A stretch of DNA of 64,000 nucleotides from Stomorhina lunata (Eukaryota; Arthropoda; Insecta; Diptera; Rhiniidae), in NCBI GenBank assembly GCA_933228675.1, contig OW121741.1, positions 131,701,290 through 131,765,289 on the forward strand, read 5' to 3'. Shown here piece after piece: positions 24,955 through 36,061 of this stretch. Each line of letters opens with the position of its first letter. Position 1 is the first letter of the stretch. The notes beneath the pieces were generated by a model, which was not told the origin of the DNA, searched no databases, and saw only the letters and a list, made by a program, of their open reading frames with translations. The position numbers and the translations under genes were made by a program.

Positions 24955-25715
24955 AATTGAAATTGAGAAATTGTTAATTGAAAATGAGAAATTTTCAATT
25001 TGAAATAAGAAATTTTCAATTGAAAATGAGAAATTTTCAATTTGAAATAAGAAATTTTCAATTGAAAATGAGAAATTTTCAATTGAAATTGAGAATTTTA
25101 GAATTTTAGAATTAAAAATGAGAAAAACTAAATTGAAATTTCATTTGGGGTTTTCTCAATTTCAATTGAAAAATTTTCAATTTAAATTTAAAATTTCTCA
25201 AATTTAATTCAAAATTTCTCAATTTCAATTGAAAATTTCTCAATTTCAATTGAAAATTTCTCATTTTCAATTGAAAATTTCCCATTTTTAATTGAAAACT
25301 TGTCAATTTCAATTAAAAAATTCAACCTCATTTCAATTGTGCTTTTCTCAATTTCAATTGAAAAATTCTCAATTTAAATTTAAAAATTCTCAATTTCAAT
25401 TGAAAATTTCTCAATTTCAATTGGGCTTTTCTCAATGTCAATTCAAAAATTCTCAATTTCAATTGAAAATTTCTCAATTTCAATTGAATATTTCTCATTT
25501 CCAATTAAGGTTTTCTCAATTTCAATTGAAAATTTCTCATTTTTAATCAAAAAAACTCAATTTCAATTGAAAATTTCTCAATTTCAAATGAAAATTCTCA
25601 CTTTCAGTTGAAAATTTCTCATTTTCAATTGAAAATTTTCAATTTCAATTGAAAATTTCTCAATTTCAATTGAATATTCTCAATTTCAATTGAATATTTC
25701 TCAATTTCAATTGAA
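24955..25715. repeat. Minisatellite E, ~21-bp unit with orientation switch
   Basis: Tandem units of about 21 bp are centred on TTTCAATTGAAA, a 12-bp palindrome, with flank tctcaat. Left of about 25095 the units run in reverse orientation (ttgaaaatgagaaattttc). From about 25145 they run forward (ttctcaatttcaattg). Copies carry many substitutions, so this array is older than B or D. Confidence 0.93.
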
Positions 25716-25755
25716 AATGATGTAGAACGATTAAGAAACATAGAATTTTGTTATA

Positions 25756-27035
25756 ATGGGTGTTTTTTTTAGAGGTATAGAACTTCGAATTGAAATAAAA
25801 CACAAGAAAATCGTTTTAATGTCCATCAATTTGGCTTTATTGGAAGGATAATTTTATGCCATTAATGTTTAAATATGATTTCGGGCATGTGGCCGCCGCG
25901 GCTGGCTCGAATAAAGCCAATTCTACAGGTCCAATTTTCAACTACTTTTTCGAGCATATGGGGCCGTATGTTGGCAATAACGCCACGAATGTTGGCTTCC
26001 AAGTCCCCTAACGTTTCCGGTTTGTTGGCGTAGACGAGCGACTTCACATATCCCCAAAGAAAATAATCCAGTGGTGTCAAATCGCACGATCTTGGTGGCC
26101 AATTGACAGGTCTATTCCGCGAAATTATGCACTCATCGAATGTTTCCTTCAATAAATCAATTGTGCGCTGTGTGGCATGTAGCGCCATCTTGTTGGAACC
26201 ACAACTCATCCACATTCATGCCATCCAATTGGGGAACAAAATAGTCGGTTATCATGGCTCTATACCGGTCCGGTCTCCATTTATGGTAACTGACTCTCCA
26301 GCATTATTTCGGAAGAAGTATGGCCCAATGACTCCACCAGCCCATAGGGCACACCAAACAGTCAGTTTTTGTGGATGTAATGGCGTCTCAAGGGTCTCAT
26401 GTGGATTCTCTTTACTCCAAATGCGGCAATTTGCTTGTTGACGTAGCTATTCAACCAAAAATGAGCCTCATCACTGAACAAAATTTTGCGATGAGACCAA
26501 TCTCATTTTCGGCCCATACGCCAAAATCACGACGCATTGCATGGTCTCGCGGCTTTAATTCTTGCACAAGCTGGATCGCAAGCCAAGATCTTTGCGCAAA
26601 ATCTTCCATAAAGTTGATGGACAAAGCTCCAATTGCTGTGCACGGTGGCGAATCGATTCATTCGGGTCCTCTTCAACACTTTGCTCTACAGCGGCAATTG
26701 TTTCTTCGGTGCGCACTGTTCGACGTCGCTGCGGATGCGTATTATCACATAGAGTAAACGTAGTGCGAAAACGATCCATGGTTAACCGAATTAATTGCTC
26801 TGATGGACGATTATGTCGACCATAAAATGGACGTAGCTTGCGGTAAACTTCGCGAACTGAACCATTATTTTCGAAATAAATTTGCACGATTTGCAAGCGT
26901 TGTTCTTTTGTCAACCTGTTCATGATGAAATGGCAAACCAAACTAAATATTAATCACTTGACAGCTGACAAAATGGCCGCCAGTTAAAAAAGTGATGCCA
27001 ACTTAAAGTTCTATACCTCAATAAAAAACACCCGA
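25756..27035 (-). mobile_element. rosa-type (DD41D) mariner, copy 2, complete ends
   Basis: It is 1280 bp with terminal inverted repeats (atgggtgttttttttagagg at left; in inverse tcgggtgttttttattgagg at right) and TA on both sides, the usual mariner target duplication. It is nearly identical to copy 1 and provides the uninterrupted sequence that dates the E1 insertion there. Both copies have transposase on the minus strand. Confidence 0.93.
25862..26923 (-). pseudogene. rosa-type mariner transposase, copy 2, multiple indels
   Basis: The N-terminal frame (26923 to 26555) starts MNRLTKEQRLQIVQIYFENN and holds the DNA-binding region. It breaks near 26575, where about 10 bp present in copy 1 are missing. 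Further differences from copy 1 are a ~13-bp loss near 26495, a short duplication (ccggtccggt) near 26268, and a change near 26165 that alters the QQDGATCH motif. The C-terminal frame (26215 to 25862) is readable through CDLTPLDYFLWGYVK to the natural end GHMPEIIFKH-stop, which is the end missing from copy 1. Inactive. Confidence 0.9.
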
Positions 27036-27129
27036 TAGTTATTTTCTTTGGAAGTTCACGCAGTTTCACTCCCCGTAAACATTTATTTGATATAGACCAA
27101 ATTATAATTTATCTCCTCGTGGTTTCACC

Positions 27130-27290
27130 CGGGGAACGTCCGAAAATACTTTAGAAAGTCCAAGTAGAGAAAAATGCAAAGCTTGGACAATATGCGCACA
27201 AGATCAATGAGCATGGAGTTCTAAAATTGATTTACTTGGCCTTTGACCTTAACTGGTAAATAAGGTCATTTAAGTAAGTAAGATCACATT
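27130..27290 (+). pseudogene. Non-LTR retrotransposon 3' end with TAAG tail
   Basis: After cgtccgaaa the sequence reads, with one stop, as a KVQVEKNAKLG-like tail. It then gives gcctttgaccttaactgg and ends aaggtcatttaagtaagtaag. A similar ending (gcctttagccttaacagg ... gacatttaagtag) closes the reverse-transcriptase fragment at 22232-22870. Both therefore look like 5'-truncated copies of one non-LTR family whose 3' end is a short TAAG-type repeat. Confidence 0.6.
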
Positions 27291-27804
27291 AAGATCGTGA
27301 TAACGGTGTTTTTTTTTGGGATGTCATTGAACATCGAAGATAGATTTATCGCGATGATAATTGTTCATTACTTAGATTGGCATTATTGTCCTATCTCTAC
27401 TCAGATTTCAGAGGTTCACTCGTTTTTACTCCTGAACTAAATATTTCTTCCAAAAGGAATGAATTCCGATCTAGATGTTCGATCAATTTCATATCAATTT
27501 AATCATTGGTTCTAAACTTGGCTGATGTACGGTTTCAGCAAGACTATGCCATAATTAAGGTATCGCGCGAAACAAAGGCCCAGTTGAGAGTCAAGTTTAG
27601 TGTACAGCTTATTTAACTTTAAGGGCCGATTTGGCGATTTTACGTCCATATACAATGAAATCTTTCTTTAAAATTTTATTATATGGATCGTTCTATCGAC
27701 TCAATAATAGACTTCATACATTTCTTTTAATTGTCTGAATGATCTTGTATATCAAATCTGAAGGCTCTAAAAAAATCATACAAAATGAAGTAATGCATTA
27801 TATA
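27291..27804. other. Unassigned sequence
   Basis: No gene, array or terminal repeat is recognised. Confidence 0.35.
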
Positions 27805-28005
27805 TAAATGAGTTATTGAGGGATACTTTTGATATTTTCAGAATCACACATCAATCTAGAAATATATGTTAATCAATCTAAGGTTTTAGATTTATTTATC
27901 TACGAGAGCTTTCTTTTTTCCCTGAAACTTTAAAATAAGGCACGATCTATGAAGTCAAAGTTATTTCTATTAACGATCGCACTGGATGAACTGGATTTTC
28001 GGAAA
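27805..28005. repeat. Direct repeat flanking the foldback element, left copy
   Basis: Diverged but collinear with 29215-29440. Shared phrases in order are gatacttttgatattttca, atcaatctagaaatat / atcaatctagagttttgg, gagctttcttttttccctga, cgatctatgaa and tttctattaacgatcg. It represents an old duplication of at least 200 bp. Confidence 0.65.
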
Positions 28006-28022
28006 CTTTAATGTATTACACA

Positions 28023-29166
28023 TTTGATGTATCATGGCTACCTTAGTACAAAAATGGTAAAATTTTTAAATTCTATGGCAAGATTTTTTAAAAAAAAATT
28101 TTTTTTTAAATTGCAATTTTTTTTAGACGTTTCTTCAAATAATTAATGATAACTCAAAAACTACTAGTCCGATATTATTACAATAAAATCAGAAAAATTA
28201 AGATTTACATAGCCTTTAATTCGTCTGTATATCGCGTTTCAATCGGATCAATAGTATCGGAGTTATAATAAAAAACTTAAGAAAAAAATATATTTTTTTC
28301 GTCAAAATGGCAAAAATTTTCGTTTTAAAAAATCATGAAAAATCGAAAACGGCAAAAAACTTCCAGATTTATTATTTTATCGCATAGCGACATATAATAG
28401 TAACAAAACGAGATATCGACCATAAAAATCGATTGATTTTTTTTTTCGAATTTATTCACAATTTAGTGAATTCGGTCATTTTGCAAAAACTGAAAATTTG
28501 TCAATTTTTTTTTTCGATTTTAACGCTATTTTTCAGATTTGGGGCCTATGCGCTACGTGTTAACGTTGTCCAATTCGACTAAAATTTTGTGGGTGAAAGT
28601 TTCTCACCAAATCTCACAATAATCCGACATGCACCCATTGAAATTGGAAAATTTATTTTTTTCATACATTTGAAAACCCGCTATAATGCGTATATCAAGC
28701 AAAAAACTAAAATTTTGTGCAAATTCACTAAATTGTGAATAAATTCGAAAAATATCAATCGATTTTTATGGTCGATATCTCATATTGTTGCTATTATATG
28801 TCGCTATGCGATAAAATAATAAATCTGGAAGTTTTTTGGCGTTTTCGATTTTTCATGATTTTTTTAAAACGAAAATTTGTGCACATTTTTACATAAAAAA
28901 TATATTTTTTTCTTAAGTTTTTTATTATAACTCCGATACTATTGATCCGATTGGCGATGTATAGACGAACTGAAGGCTATGTAAATCTTAATTTTTCTGA
29001 TTTTATTTTAATAATATCGGACTAGTAGTTTTTGAGTTATCATTAATTATTTGAAGAAACGTCTAAAAAAAATTGCAATTTAAAAAAAAAAAAATAAAAA
29101 AAAAATCTTGCCAAAGAATTTAAAAATTTTATCATTTTTGTACAAAGGTAGTCATGATACATCAAA
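28023..29166. mobile_element. Foldback element with ~450-bp terminal inverted repeats
   Basis: The left arm (28023 to about 28472) begins tttgatgtatcatggctacc. The right arm (about 28721 to 29166) is its reverse complement, ending catgatacatcaaa. The arms match along their whole length with occasional substitutions and small indels. They meet around a spacer of about 250 bp that contains no open frame of note. No target duplication could be fixed with certainty. The structure is a foldback or long-TIR MITE. Confidence 0.9.
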
Positions 29167-29214
29167 ATTGTATAGTGGTTTTAGAAGCACATGAAATTTT
29201 TTTTATTTTGTTGT

Positions 29215-29440
29215 GCTGTGTTATTAAAAGATACTTCCGATATTTTCATAAAACCTATTTCTATAAACATAGATCAATCTAGAGTTTTGGATCAAACATC
29301 TTCGAAAGCTTTCCATTTCTTTTCAGAAACTTTTTGGGAACTGAAAAAATGTGCGATCTATGAAATATTTAAGTTAATTATAATAATTTCATAATTTAAA
29401 TTAAGTGCAATTTATTTCTATTAACAATCGAACTACCCCA
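29215..29440. repeat. Direct repeat flanking the foldback element, right copy
   Basis: Partner of 27805-28005 (see that entry), in the same orientation and about 1.4 kb away. The foldback element occupies most of the interval, so it likely inserted between or beside the two halves of a duplicated segment. Confidence 0.65.
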
Positions 29441-30606
29441 AAGATTCTAAAACCAAAATTTTATTTTAAAGCAACTCAATTCTCTTTACTTTAAGAGTAG
29501 TTTAAGTTAAGCTTAAGAGTTTCTGGTTTTAATCAATATCTCCAAGTTTCAGAACTAGTTTTATGGAGATGAAAGAAAACTGAAAAATTTTATATGAAAA
29601 GCCTTTGGTATTACAAACTCAAATTCAGTTGATCATAAGCAGCTGAAGTAACAAGATGGATTTAATGATCGCAAGACCCCGTAACTTGGAAGAATTTATA
29701 GTTCAAACGAAATTATTTACAGAATATTAAAGTTTAGGGTGTAGGATTATTATGTTATGTCTGACCATTTTAAGGCGAAGTGTTTTAATGAACCAGAGAG
29801 TCTTGAGTATAAATTAGTTAAATACTATTTATGATTTTAAGGCTGGCATTTTTTATAATAACAATTTATGAGCTCGAAAAATTGTTGGAGGTTTAAGTTT
29901 CAATTATTTTTATGTGTTTTTTGTTGTTATTTTAATTTAGTGTAACAAATCGAAAGTCACTGCAACATATTTAAATCAATTTTCCAAATACATAAAGTAT
30001 TTACTTTGAAGTGAATGGTTTTCTTTTGGACATATCTTTAAGAATAAATAGATGATCTCATCTCATCTCATCTCATCGCATCGCATCTAGTCGAGAAAGA
30101 AATGAACTGAAGTAAGTACTTTTCCTTTGAAAATCGTTTTTAACAATCTTCATTGGAAATGGCGGAAATGTAAGACAGTAAGTGAAAAGTGAGTGAGTGA
30201 ATGAATGAATGATTGAACAAACGAACCATTTAACATTCACCGTAAAGCAACAGTCAGTCCGTCCGTCCGTCCTGCTAGATGGACAGACTGTGGGTATTTT
30301 ATATGAGTGCATGAGTGTCGTCGTAGTCGTTGTGGTAGCTGCTTTGTCTGGAGTGGACAGTCATAGAAATTTGCACAAGTTTTTGGCTACTGTGGATTTT
30401 TATACCCTACAGAGACAAAGGTGGGTGTTATTGAGTGTATGGCCATTAACAACCATAAATAATGAACCAGTAGTCGTCTTGTCGTTGCATTCCAATATAT
30501 ACCCCATGACATATCATCGACCGGATTTGAGTTAAAATATTTTTGTTACAAATTAAGGAGTTATTTTGAATGATAAGTAATCAAATTTTTTAGATGAAAA
30601 TACATT
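29441..30606. other. Host-like non-coding sequence with short simple repeats
   Basis: It contains a (CATCT)n-type run near 30058-30088, gtgagtgaatgaatgaatg near 30185, and gtccgtccgtccgtcc near 30256 with gtcgtcgtagtcgttg after it. An open frame of 108 codons (30209-30535, +) crosses these simple repeats and shows no domain. I regard it as unsupported. Confidence 0.4.
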
Positions 30607-32256
30607 CCCAGTAAGAAGAGTGTCAAACGTTTGAAATATGATGACTTTTACATTTGATATCAAACGTTTTTTTTCAAACTTTTTTCAAACCTGAACAGAT
30701 GTTTGAGATTCACATTCATTTTTAAATGAGGGTTCATTTGAGAATAAACGTTTGAAAAATGATAGTTTCTCAAATTGAGAATAAAGGTTATTCTCAAATC
30801 ATTATCAAACCCAAAGATGATTTGAGAATAATTTGAAAAATGGTGTTATATAAATTTGATATCAAACCTTATATCAATTTTTTTTAAACATAAAAAAAAA
30901 TAATTTATGTTAAATAAAACTAATGTTTAAGATATTTTAATGGAATGGCATGTCTCAAAATTAAAAAACGACACAATAAAAATATTTTTAACATTATAAA
31001 ACCATATTTATTTATATATTTTTATATATACATACAAATATTTTACACATAAATAAGTATGAATGAAATCGATATTAAGTCATTATCGCTTAATTCTTCA
31101 CTGTCCGTTTCACTGACAAAATAGATATCAGAAGAGCTAGTGATTCCTGAGGAGGTGGATGGTGATTCTTCAAATAAAATATCATCTACTCCATTTTTAG
31201 AGTTATTTTTACGCATGTTTTTATTTTGTAGATTCCAGTTATGAGCTATAAAGGATACCTTTCCGGCGTTTTCTGTAGTTAACCTGTTGCGCTTTTTTGA
31301 GTGAATAAAACTTTGAGTGCTGAAAGAACGTTCGGTAGCTGCCGAAGTGCATGGGGCCGTCAATATGCGAATAGCAATTCTGTATAATTCCGTTAATGCG
31401 CAAATGCTTTTCCAACAAGTAGAAGGAGATATTCCTTCTATGCAGCTCTAAACAAAATTGTTGGACCACATACCCTCTCTAGCTTTATAATTTGCAACAT
31501 CCACCATCGGATTTATATTTAAATCGGACCCCATTTCGTAAATGAACTGCATCGCAATTATATATTCGGATGGAGATAGGTCGTGCCCGCAATACCTGCA
31601 AAAAACGGATTTTGTGCCACTTGATTTGAAATGCTTCCATATCTTTTCATTTTTCGGTCTTCCCATGACTAAAATTTAAATAATTCAATGTTAGTGGTGG
31701 TTGCTGGTTTCTTCGCAAGTTAGTAAATTATTTCCGTTTATTTTGGAATATTAATATTTTTTTATTTTTTTAAATAAAAAATTGACAATAATATCTGTCT
31801 GTTTTACCTTTTAAAATATTTTTTAAATACCCAAAAAAAAAAAAAATACAAAAAAAGGTATAAACCTGGAATTTACCGGGTATTTACCCACTGTCTGGGT
31901 AAATACCGGGTAGAAACCCATCTCTATGCATAAGTAAATTTTTTTTGTTTCTTAAAATTTTTTTGCCTAACAATAAAAAAATTACATTTTAAGCAAAATA
32001 ACAAAATAAACAAACTCAAAAATGCAACGCCATCTTATTTATGTTCCACATGTAGATGATATCCACATTTGAAAAACCTTTGAGAATGAGGTTTGATAAT
32101 GATTTGAGAATAAAGGCATTTCTCAATTTGAGAATAAAGTCCCCTTTTTGTTGAGAACGCTATTATTCTCAAATCAGTATCAAACGTTTGACCTTTGAAA
32201 AAAAACTTATTTTCAAATCATCCTCAATTTGAGAATAAACCTTTTTTCTTACTGGG
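30607..32256 (-). mobile_element. Internally deleted hAT element, copy B
   Basis: Its ends (cccagtaagaagagtgtcaa at left, ttttttcttactggg at right) and several hundred bases inside them are the same as MITE copies A and C, in inverse orientation. Between the ends lie about 1 kb absent from the MITEs, including remnants of a hAT transposase on the minus strand (31043-31666). This copy therefore links the MITEs to their coding parent. The flanks contain only a weak 8-base similarity, so no target duplication is claimed. Confidence 0.85.
31043..31666 (-). pseudogene. hAT transposase remnant: BED finger joined to C-terminal dimerisation domain
   Basis: The N terminus (from 31666) reads MGRPKNEKIWKHFKSSGTKS then FCRYCGHDLS, the W..HF and C..C half of a BED zinc finger. 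The His pair is missing, and the catalytic DDE region is absent. After one in-frame stop near 31448 the same frame continues as SPSTCWKS ... ELYRIAIRILTAPCTSAATE and RSFSTQSFIHSKKRNRLTTE. This is the hAT C-terminal dimerisation motif (P.SSA..ERSFS...RNRL). An acidic tail follows. A large internal deletion plus the stop make it inactive. Confidence 0.85.
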
Positions 32257-32396
32257 TTGCTATTGAAATCAAAAAGATGATATGGTTTTACTGGGTGAAC
32301 TCCCGGTACTAAGTTGAGTTGGCTTGGCTATTCGGATGAATATACGCGGGTATCCAAATGATCTACATATACCACAAGTGAATCATACGTGATTAA

Positions 32397-32615
32397 CCCC
32401 TTGACGTATCAATTAGCGCAACGAAGTTCGCTTCCAACTGTTCGCACACAACTTGCACTAAAACCAGTTTTGATGCTTAAGAACAGTCGCAAAACGAGTC
32501 AGACTCGTGATAATCATGTTAGGTACAGAAATCGTACCAAGAGTCGGACTCGTGATAATTATATTAGGCAAAGAAATTGTACCATGAGTCAGACTCGTGG
32601 AAATACGTCGAGGGG
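32397..32615. mobile_element. piggyBac-like MITE flanked by TTAA
   Basis: A 219-bp element whose ends are CCCCTTGACGTAT and, in inverse, CCCCTCGACGTAT. TTAA lies immediately outside on both sides (32393-32396 and 32616-32619). TTAA duplication with CCC-type ends is diagnostic of piggyBac-like elements. Inside are about three imperfect 45-bp direct repeats, each beginning with a GAGTC-N-GACTC palindrome (first at about 32495, ACGAGTCAGACTCGT). No transposase is present. Confidence 0.85.
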
Positions 32616-32619
32616 TTAA

Positions 32620-34245
32620 TAACTATGTAACCGTTCTCAGTTGTTCCTAGGTCCCTATAATTGTTTGCAAACAGATTATTTTTCTTCTTTCCATCATTAT
32701 AGGGCTTTCCCATAGCCTACCTTACCGCCCTAATCTACTTTCATAGATAGTTTTGCTTTACTTTTGCATTTCTGCAGGATGTCTACGAGATAAAGATGCT
32801 TGTCAGCGGTGTCTAAACACAACAGCAACTATTTTACTAAACAATACTCTCGTAGTCGTATGTAGGACTTACACATTTGCGCAGTTAAACTGTAACTAAC
32901 GAACTCTTTATTATGACCGGAGCTGGCGTTGAAGAGGTGAAGCCAGAAAAAGAAAATCATTGAAATTAGATGGGACAAAAACATGAACATTTGTAAAAGG
33001 AAATTGTATTTCTAAACACGATAAAAAAAATGGATTAAAACAAAAAACTTTGTATTGAACATGTTGTGTCTGGTTTGAGAGACAATTGACCAACTTTCAT
33101 TTAATTAACACTTGCAAGGGCTTTGGAGCTAAAACTTCCTAAGGGGTGGATATGGTTCTAAAGGTTTCCGATTTTGTAGTTTTGAGTTGGCTGCGTGAAG
33201 CTTGTCAATGGAATATTTTAAAGCTTTAGAGCGTTCACAATATAACTGCCGAAGATATCATTCAATCAGTCTTGAAAGCTCATCAACATCAGGGTTAATT
33301 TATTTTCTTAATCCACGAGATTTTAAGAAAAGTCACAAGTCAAAGCTCTTATAACGCAACATTTTACGCCTAAGCTGTTTTATTGTAACTTTCCATTTTC
33401 GTAAAACGTGCGCAAGTTCCATGTCACAAACTTTACTTTATGGTATATTAAGTTTTATAGTCCGATATCTTCGGATAGAATTGGTTTTATTTATCGGAAT
33501 AAGTAGCTCTAAAGTTCTTGGGCTAGTTGCCATGGCAGGGGTGTTTTTCGCATGATTACCACTTTCAGTAATATATTTTGAAATGTGGCTCCATTCCATG
33601 TTTAAGTTCTGAGTCGTTGGGTGATGTGTTCAAATACAAGTGTCGTATAGACAGAGGCCCCCTTGCAGCCGCAACTAAGATGTTGAACAGACTCTACAGT
33701 TTCATACTTTGCCAAATACAATTATCTTAGACTTTTAGGCCAAACAAGTTGGAATGACCCCAAAATAACTGCATCTCACATTACCTAGAATCCCGAACGG
33801 GTTGTTTACAGTATCTTGAACTAGGTTTCTCAGAACACAATCTGAGAATACAAGGATGTATCTCGATGAGGCTGGAGTATCCAAAACAGTTAAGTTTCTG
33901 AGATATAGCACTTCAAGACCTGGCTCCACAATTTGTAATTTGAACCTTGAAAATCAACCATTAAGAAGAGGTTTGCAGGGGCATTAAGCATCATGGATGT
34001 TGTAAGCAGGACAAGATCAAAAAAGGCTGTTACCAGAAAATCATTTTGGTTGATCGTAATGAGGAGTTGGTAGAGATATCTGAGATCCGAAAAATTGGCG
34101 GATCACTGGAAAAAATTTAGCACTGATGAAAATGTAATAGCCGAAACTCATGCCTAATTTAAGACTAAAGATAAATAGTACTAGAAAAAAACTAACGAAA
34201 ATTGTATGATCGCCATCGGGTAATTTACTGCTCACTTAAAGGACG
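32620..34245. other. Unassigned sequence
   Basis: About 1.6 kb, less AT-rich than the arrays, with no recognised gene. Short open frames on the minus strand (32911-33093, 33735-33929, 34041-34235) show no conserved motif. The right end may include decayed sequence of the retrotransposon fragment that follows. Confidence 0.35.
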
Positions 34246-34249
34246 CCAT

Positions 34250-35130
34250 AATCGTATTCCCGAGAGGACTATTGGCCATTTGATGGATATGATGGACGTC
34301 CACTGATCGACCAAAACACATACATTCAACTCATCATCTCCGGCTTTAAAAAACCATTCGTTTGTTGTTTAACTTTTTGATAAAATTTGCGCACTTCATT
34401 ACGACTCTTATATAACTCAATCGCCTCGAACAGGTCTTTCTATTTCTTTCTTTTTTCTTACGAATATTCGTTTCTCTTAACTCTTTCTTTCTCTATATCT
34501 TTCTAAAGTTCGATGAGTAACTATTGACTGTAGGGTTGCCCTGTAGGCTGTATTTTTCGCAGCAATAGCATCGTGGCGGTCCTCATCATACCAAGAGTTT
34601 TAGGAAGAAGGTTTTGGAACCTTAATACAGTTTTCATTTAGTTGACAACATGTTGCCGTAGGGCGCTGATGTCGTTGGAACTAGAAATATTTTCTCCGAG
34701 TATTTAAGCTGTTCGTTGCGAGTAATCGGTGGCAATTTGATGGGATTGTAGCTTTGTGATGTTAAATTTTCTTTACGCTTCCGTCTGCATGTCCCGCGAC
34801 ACTCTTAGGCGTGTTCTCACCTTGGCTGCAACAAGATAATGATTGGAGTCCATATTGGCTCTCCAAATTGTACACACATCCAATACACTTGATGAGTGTT
34901 TTCCGTCACTACAATATGGTCTATTTGATTTTTATTATTTGATTGAGAGACACCAATGTTTGTAAAATAGGTAATAACTGTAGGTTTTCGATTTGTCTAA
35001 AAATAGGTATACTTCGCTTGAAGATGATAGCCTAACCAATTATTAAAATGCGTCGAGAAATTGGTTGTCCCCACAAACATTTTTTGGCTTTTATCAATAA
35101 ACTGTCCATAATGTTCATTAATAAATAAAT
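34250..35130 (-). pseudogene. Non-LTR retrotransposon endonuclease-to-linker fragment
   Basis: Read on the minus strand from about 35130, shifting frames give DKSQKMFVGTTNF, then NKNQIDHIVVTENTHQVYWM, matching the NQIDHIVV...VLDVR block of the apurinic-type endonuclease. A SDHYLVAAKVRTRL-like stretch follows. Downstream are SSNDISALW-like, WYDEDRHDAIAAKNTAYRAT (pattern WYDEDCRRAxEAKNAAYRATL) and LYKSRNEVRKFYQKVKQQTN in the linker before the reverse transcriptase. The RT domain itself is absent. Multiple stops and frameshifts show a dead copy. It differs from the element at 40730-43720. Confidence 0.75.
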
Positions 35131-35308
35131 GTAGTAGACTGGGATCAAGTGCGAATAATTTTTCTTTATGAACTATCTTTTAAAGCTAATCTTTTCTTTC
35201 TCATGCAGTCATACCTACGAAAGGTTTTTCTTTCGAATCTCATTTCTTACACCCCCCTCCCCTGATTTTGAGAAATTAATAACTTCAATAAAAAAAGTGT
35301 ATTTACAT

Positions 35309-36061
35309 CCCAGTAAGAAAAAAGGTTTATTCTCAAATTGAGGATGATTTGAAAATATATCTTTTTTCAAAGGTCAAACGTTTGATACTGATTTGAGAAT
35401 AATAGCGTTCTCAACAAAAAGGGGACTTTATTCTCAAATTGAGAAATGCCTTTATTCTCAAATCATTATCAAACCTCATTCTCAAAGGTTTTTCAAATGT
35501 GGATATCATCTACATGTGGAACATAAATAAAATGGCGTGGTATTAATATAATTTTTTTATTGTTAGGTAAACAAATTTTAAGAAACAAAAAAATTTACTT
35601 ATGCATATAAATATTATTGAATTTTTAATCTTGAAATTTTTAAGCAAGGTTTTATGGTCAAATAAGGATCAATTTTAAAAAATCCAAACGATTTTCTTTG
35701 AAATGCAATGCCATTCCATTGAAATATCTTAAACATTAATTTTATTTAACATTTATAACAATTATTTTTTTAATATTTGAAAAAAAAAAAATGAAATAAG
35801 GTTTGATATCAAATTTATATAACACCATTTTTAAAATTATTCTCAAATCATCTTAGGGTTTGATAATGATTTGAGAATAACCTTTATTCTCAATTTGAGA
35901 AACTATCATTTTTCAAACGTTTATTCTCAAATGAACCCTCATTTGAAAATTAATGTGAATCTCAAACATCTGTTCAGGTTTGAAAAAAGTTTGAAAAAAA
36001 ACGTTTGATATCAAATGTAAAAGTCATCATATTTCAAACGTTTGACACTGTTCTTACTGGG
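35309..36061 (+). mobile_element. hAT-type MITE, copy C
   Basis: It is 753 bp between cccagtaagaaaaaagg and gttcttactggg and nearly identical to copy A in the same orientation. GTGTATTT occurs just outside both ends (about 35297-35304 and 36065-36072), a likely 8-bp hAT target duplication with a few bases of imperfect TIR end between. Subterminal TCAAACGTTTGA palindromes occur near both ends. Confidence 0.87.

Noticed and set aside
24790..25312. Minus-strand frames rich in FQLKIS repeats
   Set aside because: Translations of minisatellite E. Only the last ~30 codons of the 24795-25082 frame match a known family.
30209..30535. 108-codon plus frame
   Set aside because: It runs through GTCC and GTCGTC simple repeats and has no domain, splice signals or homology I recognise.
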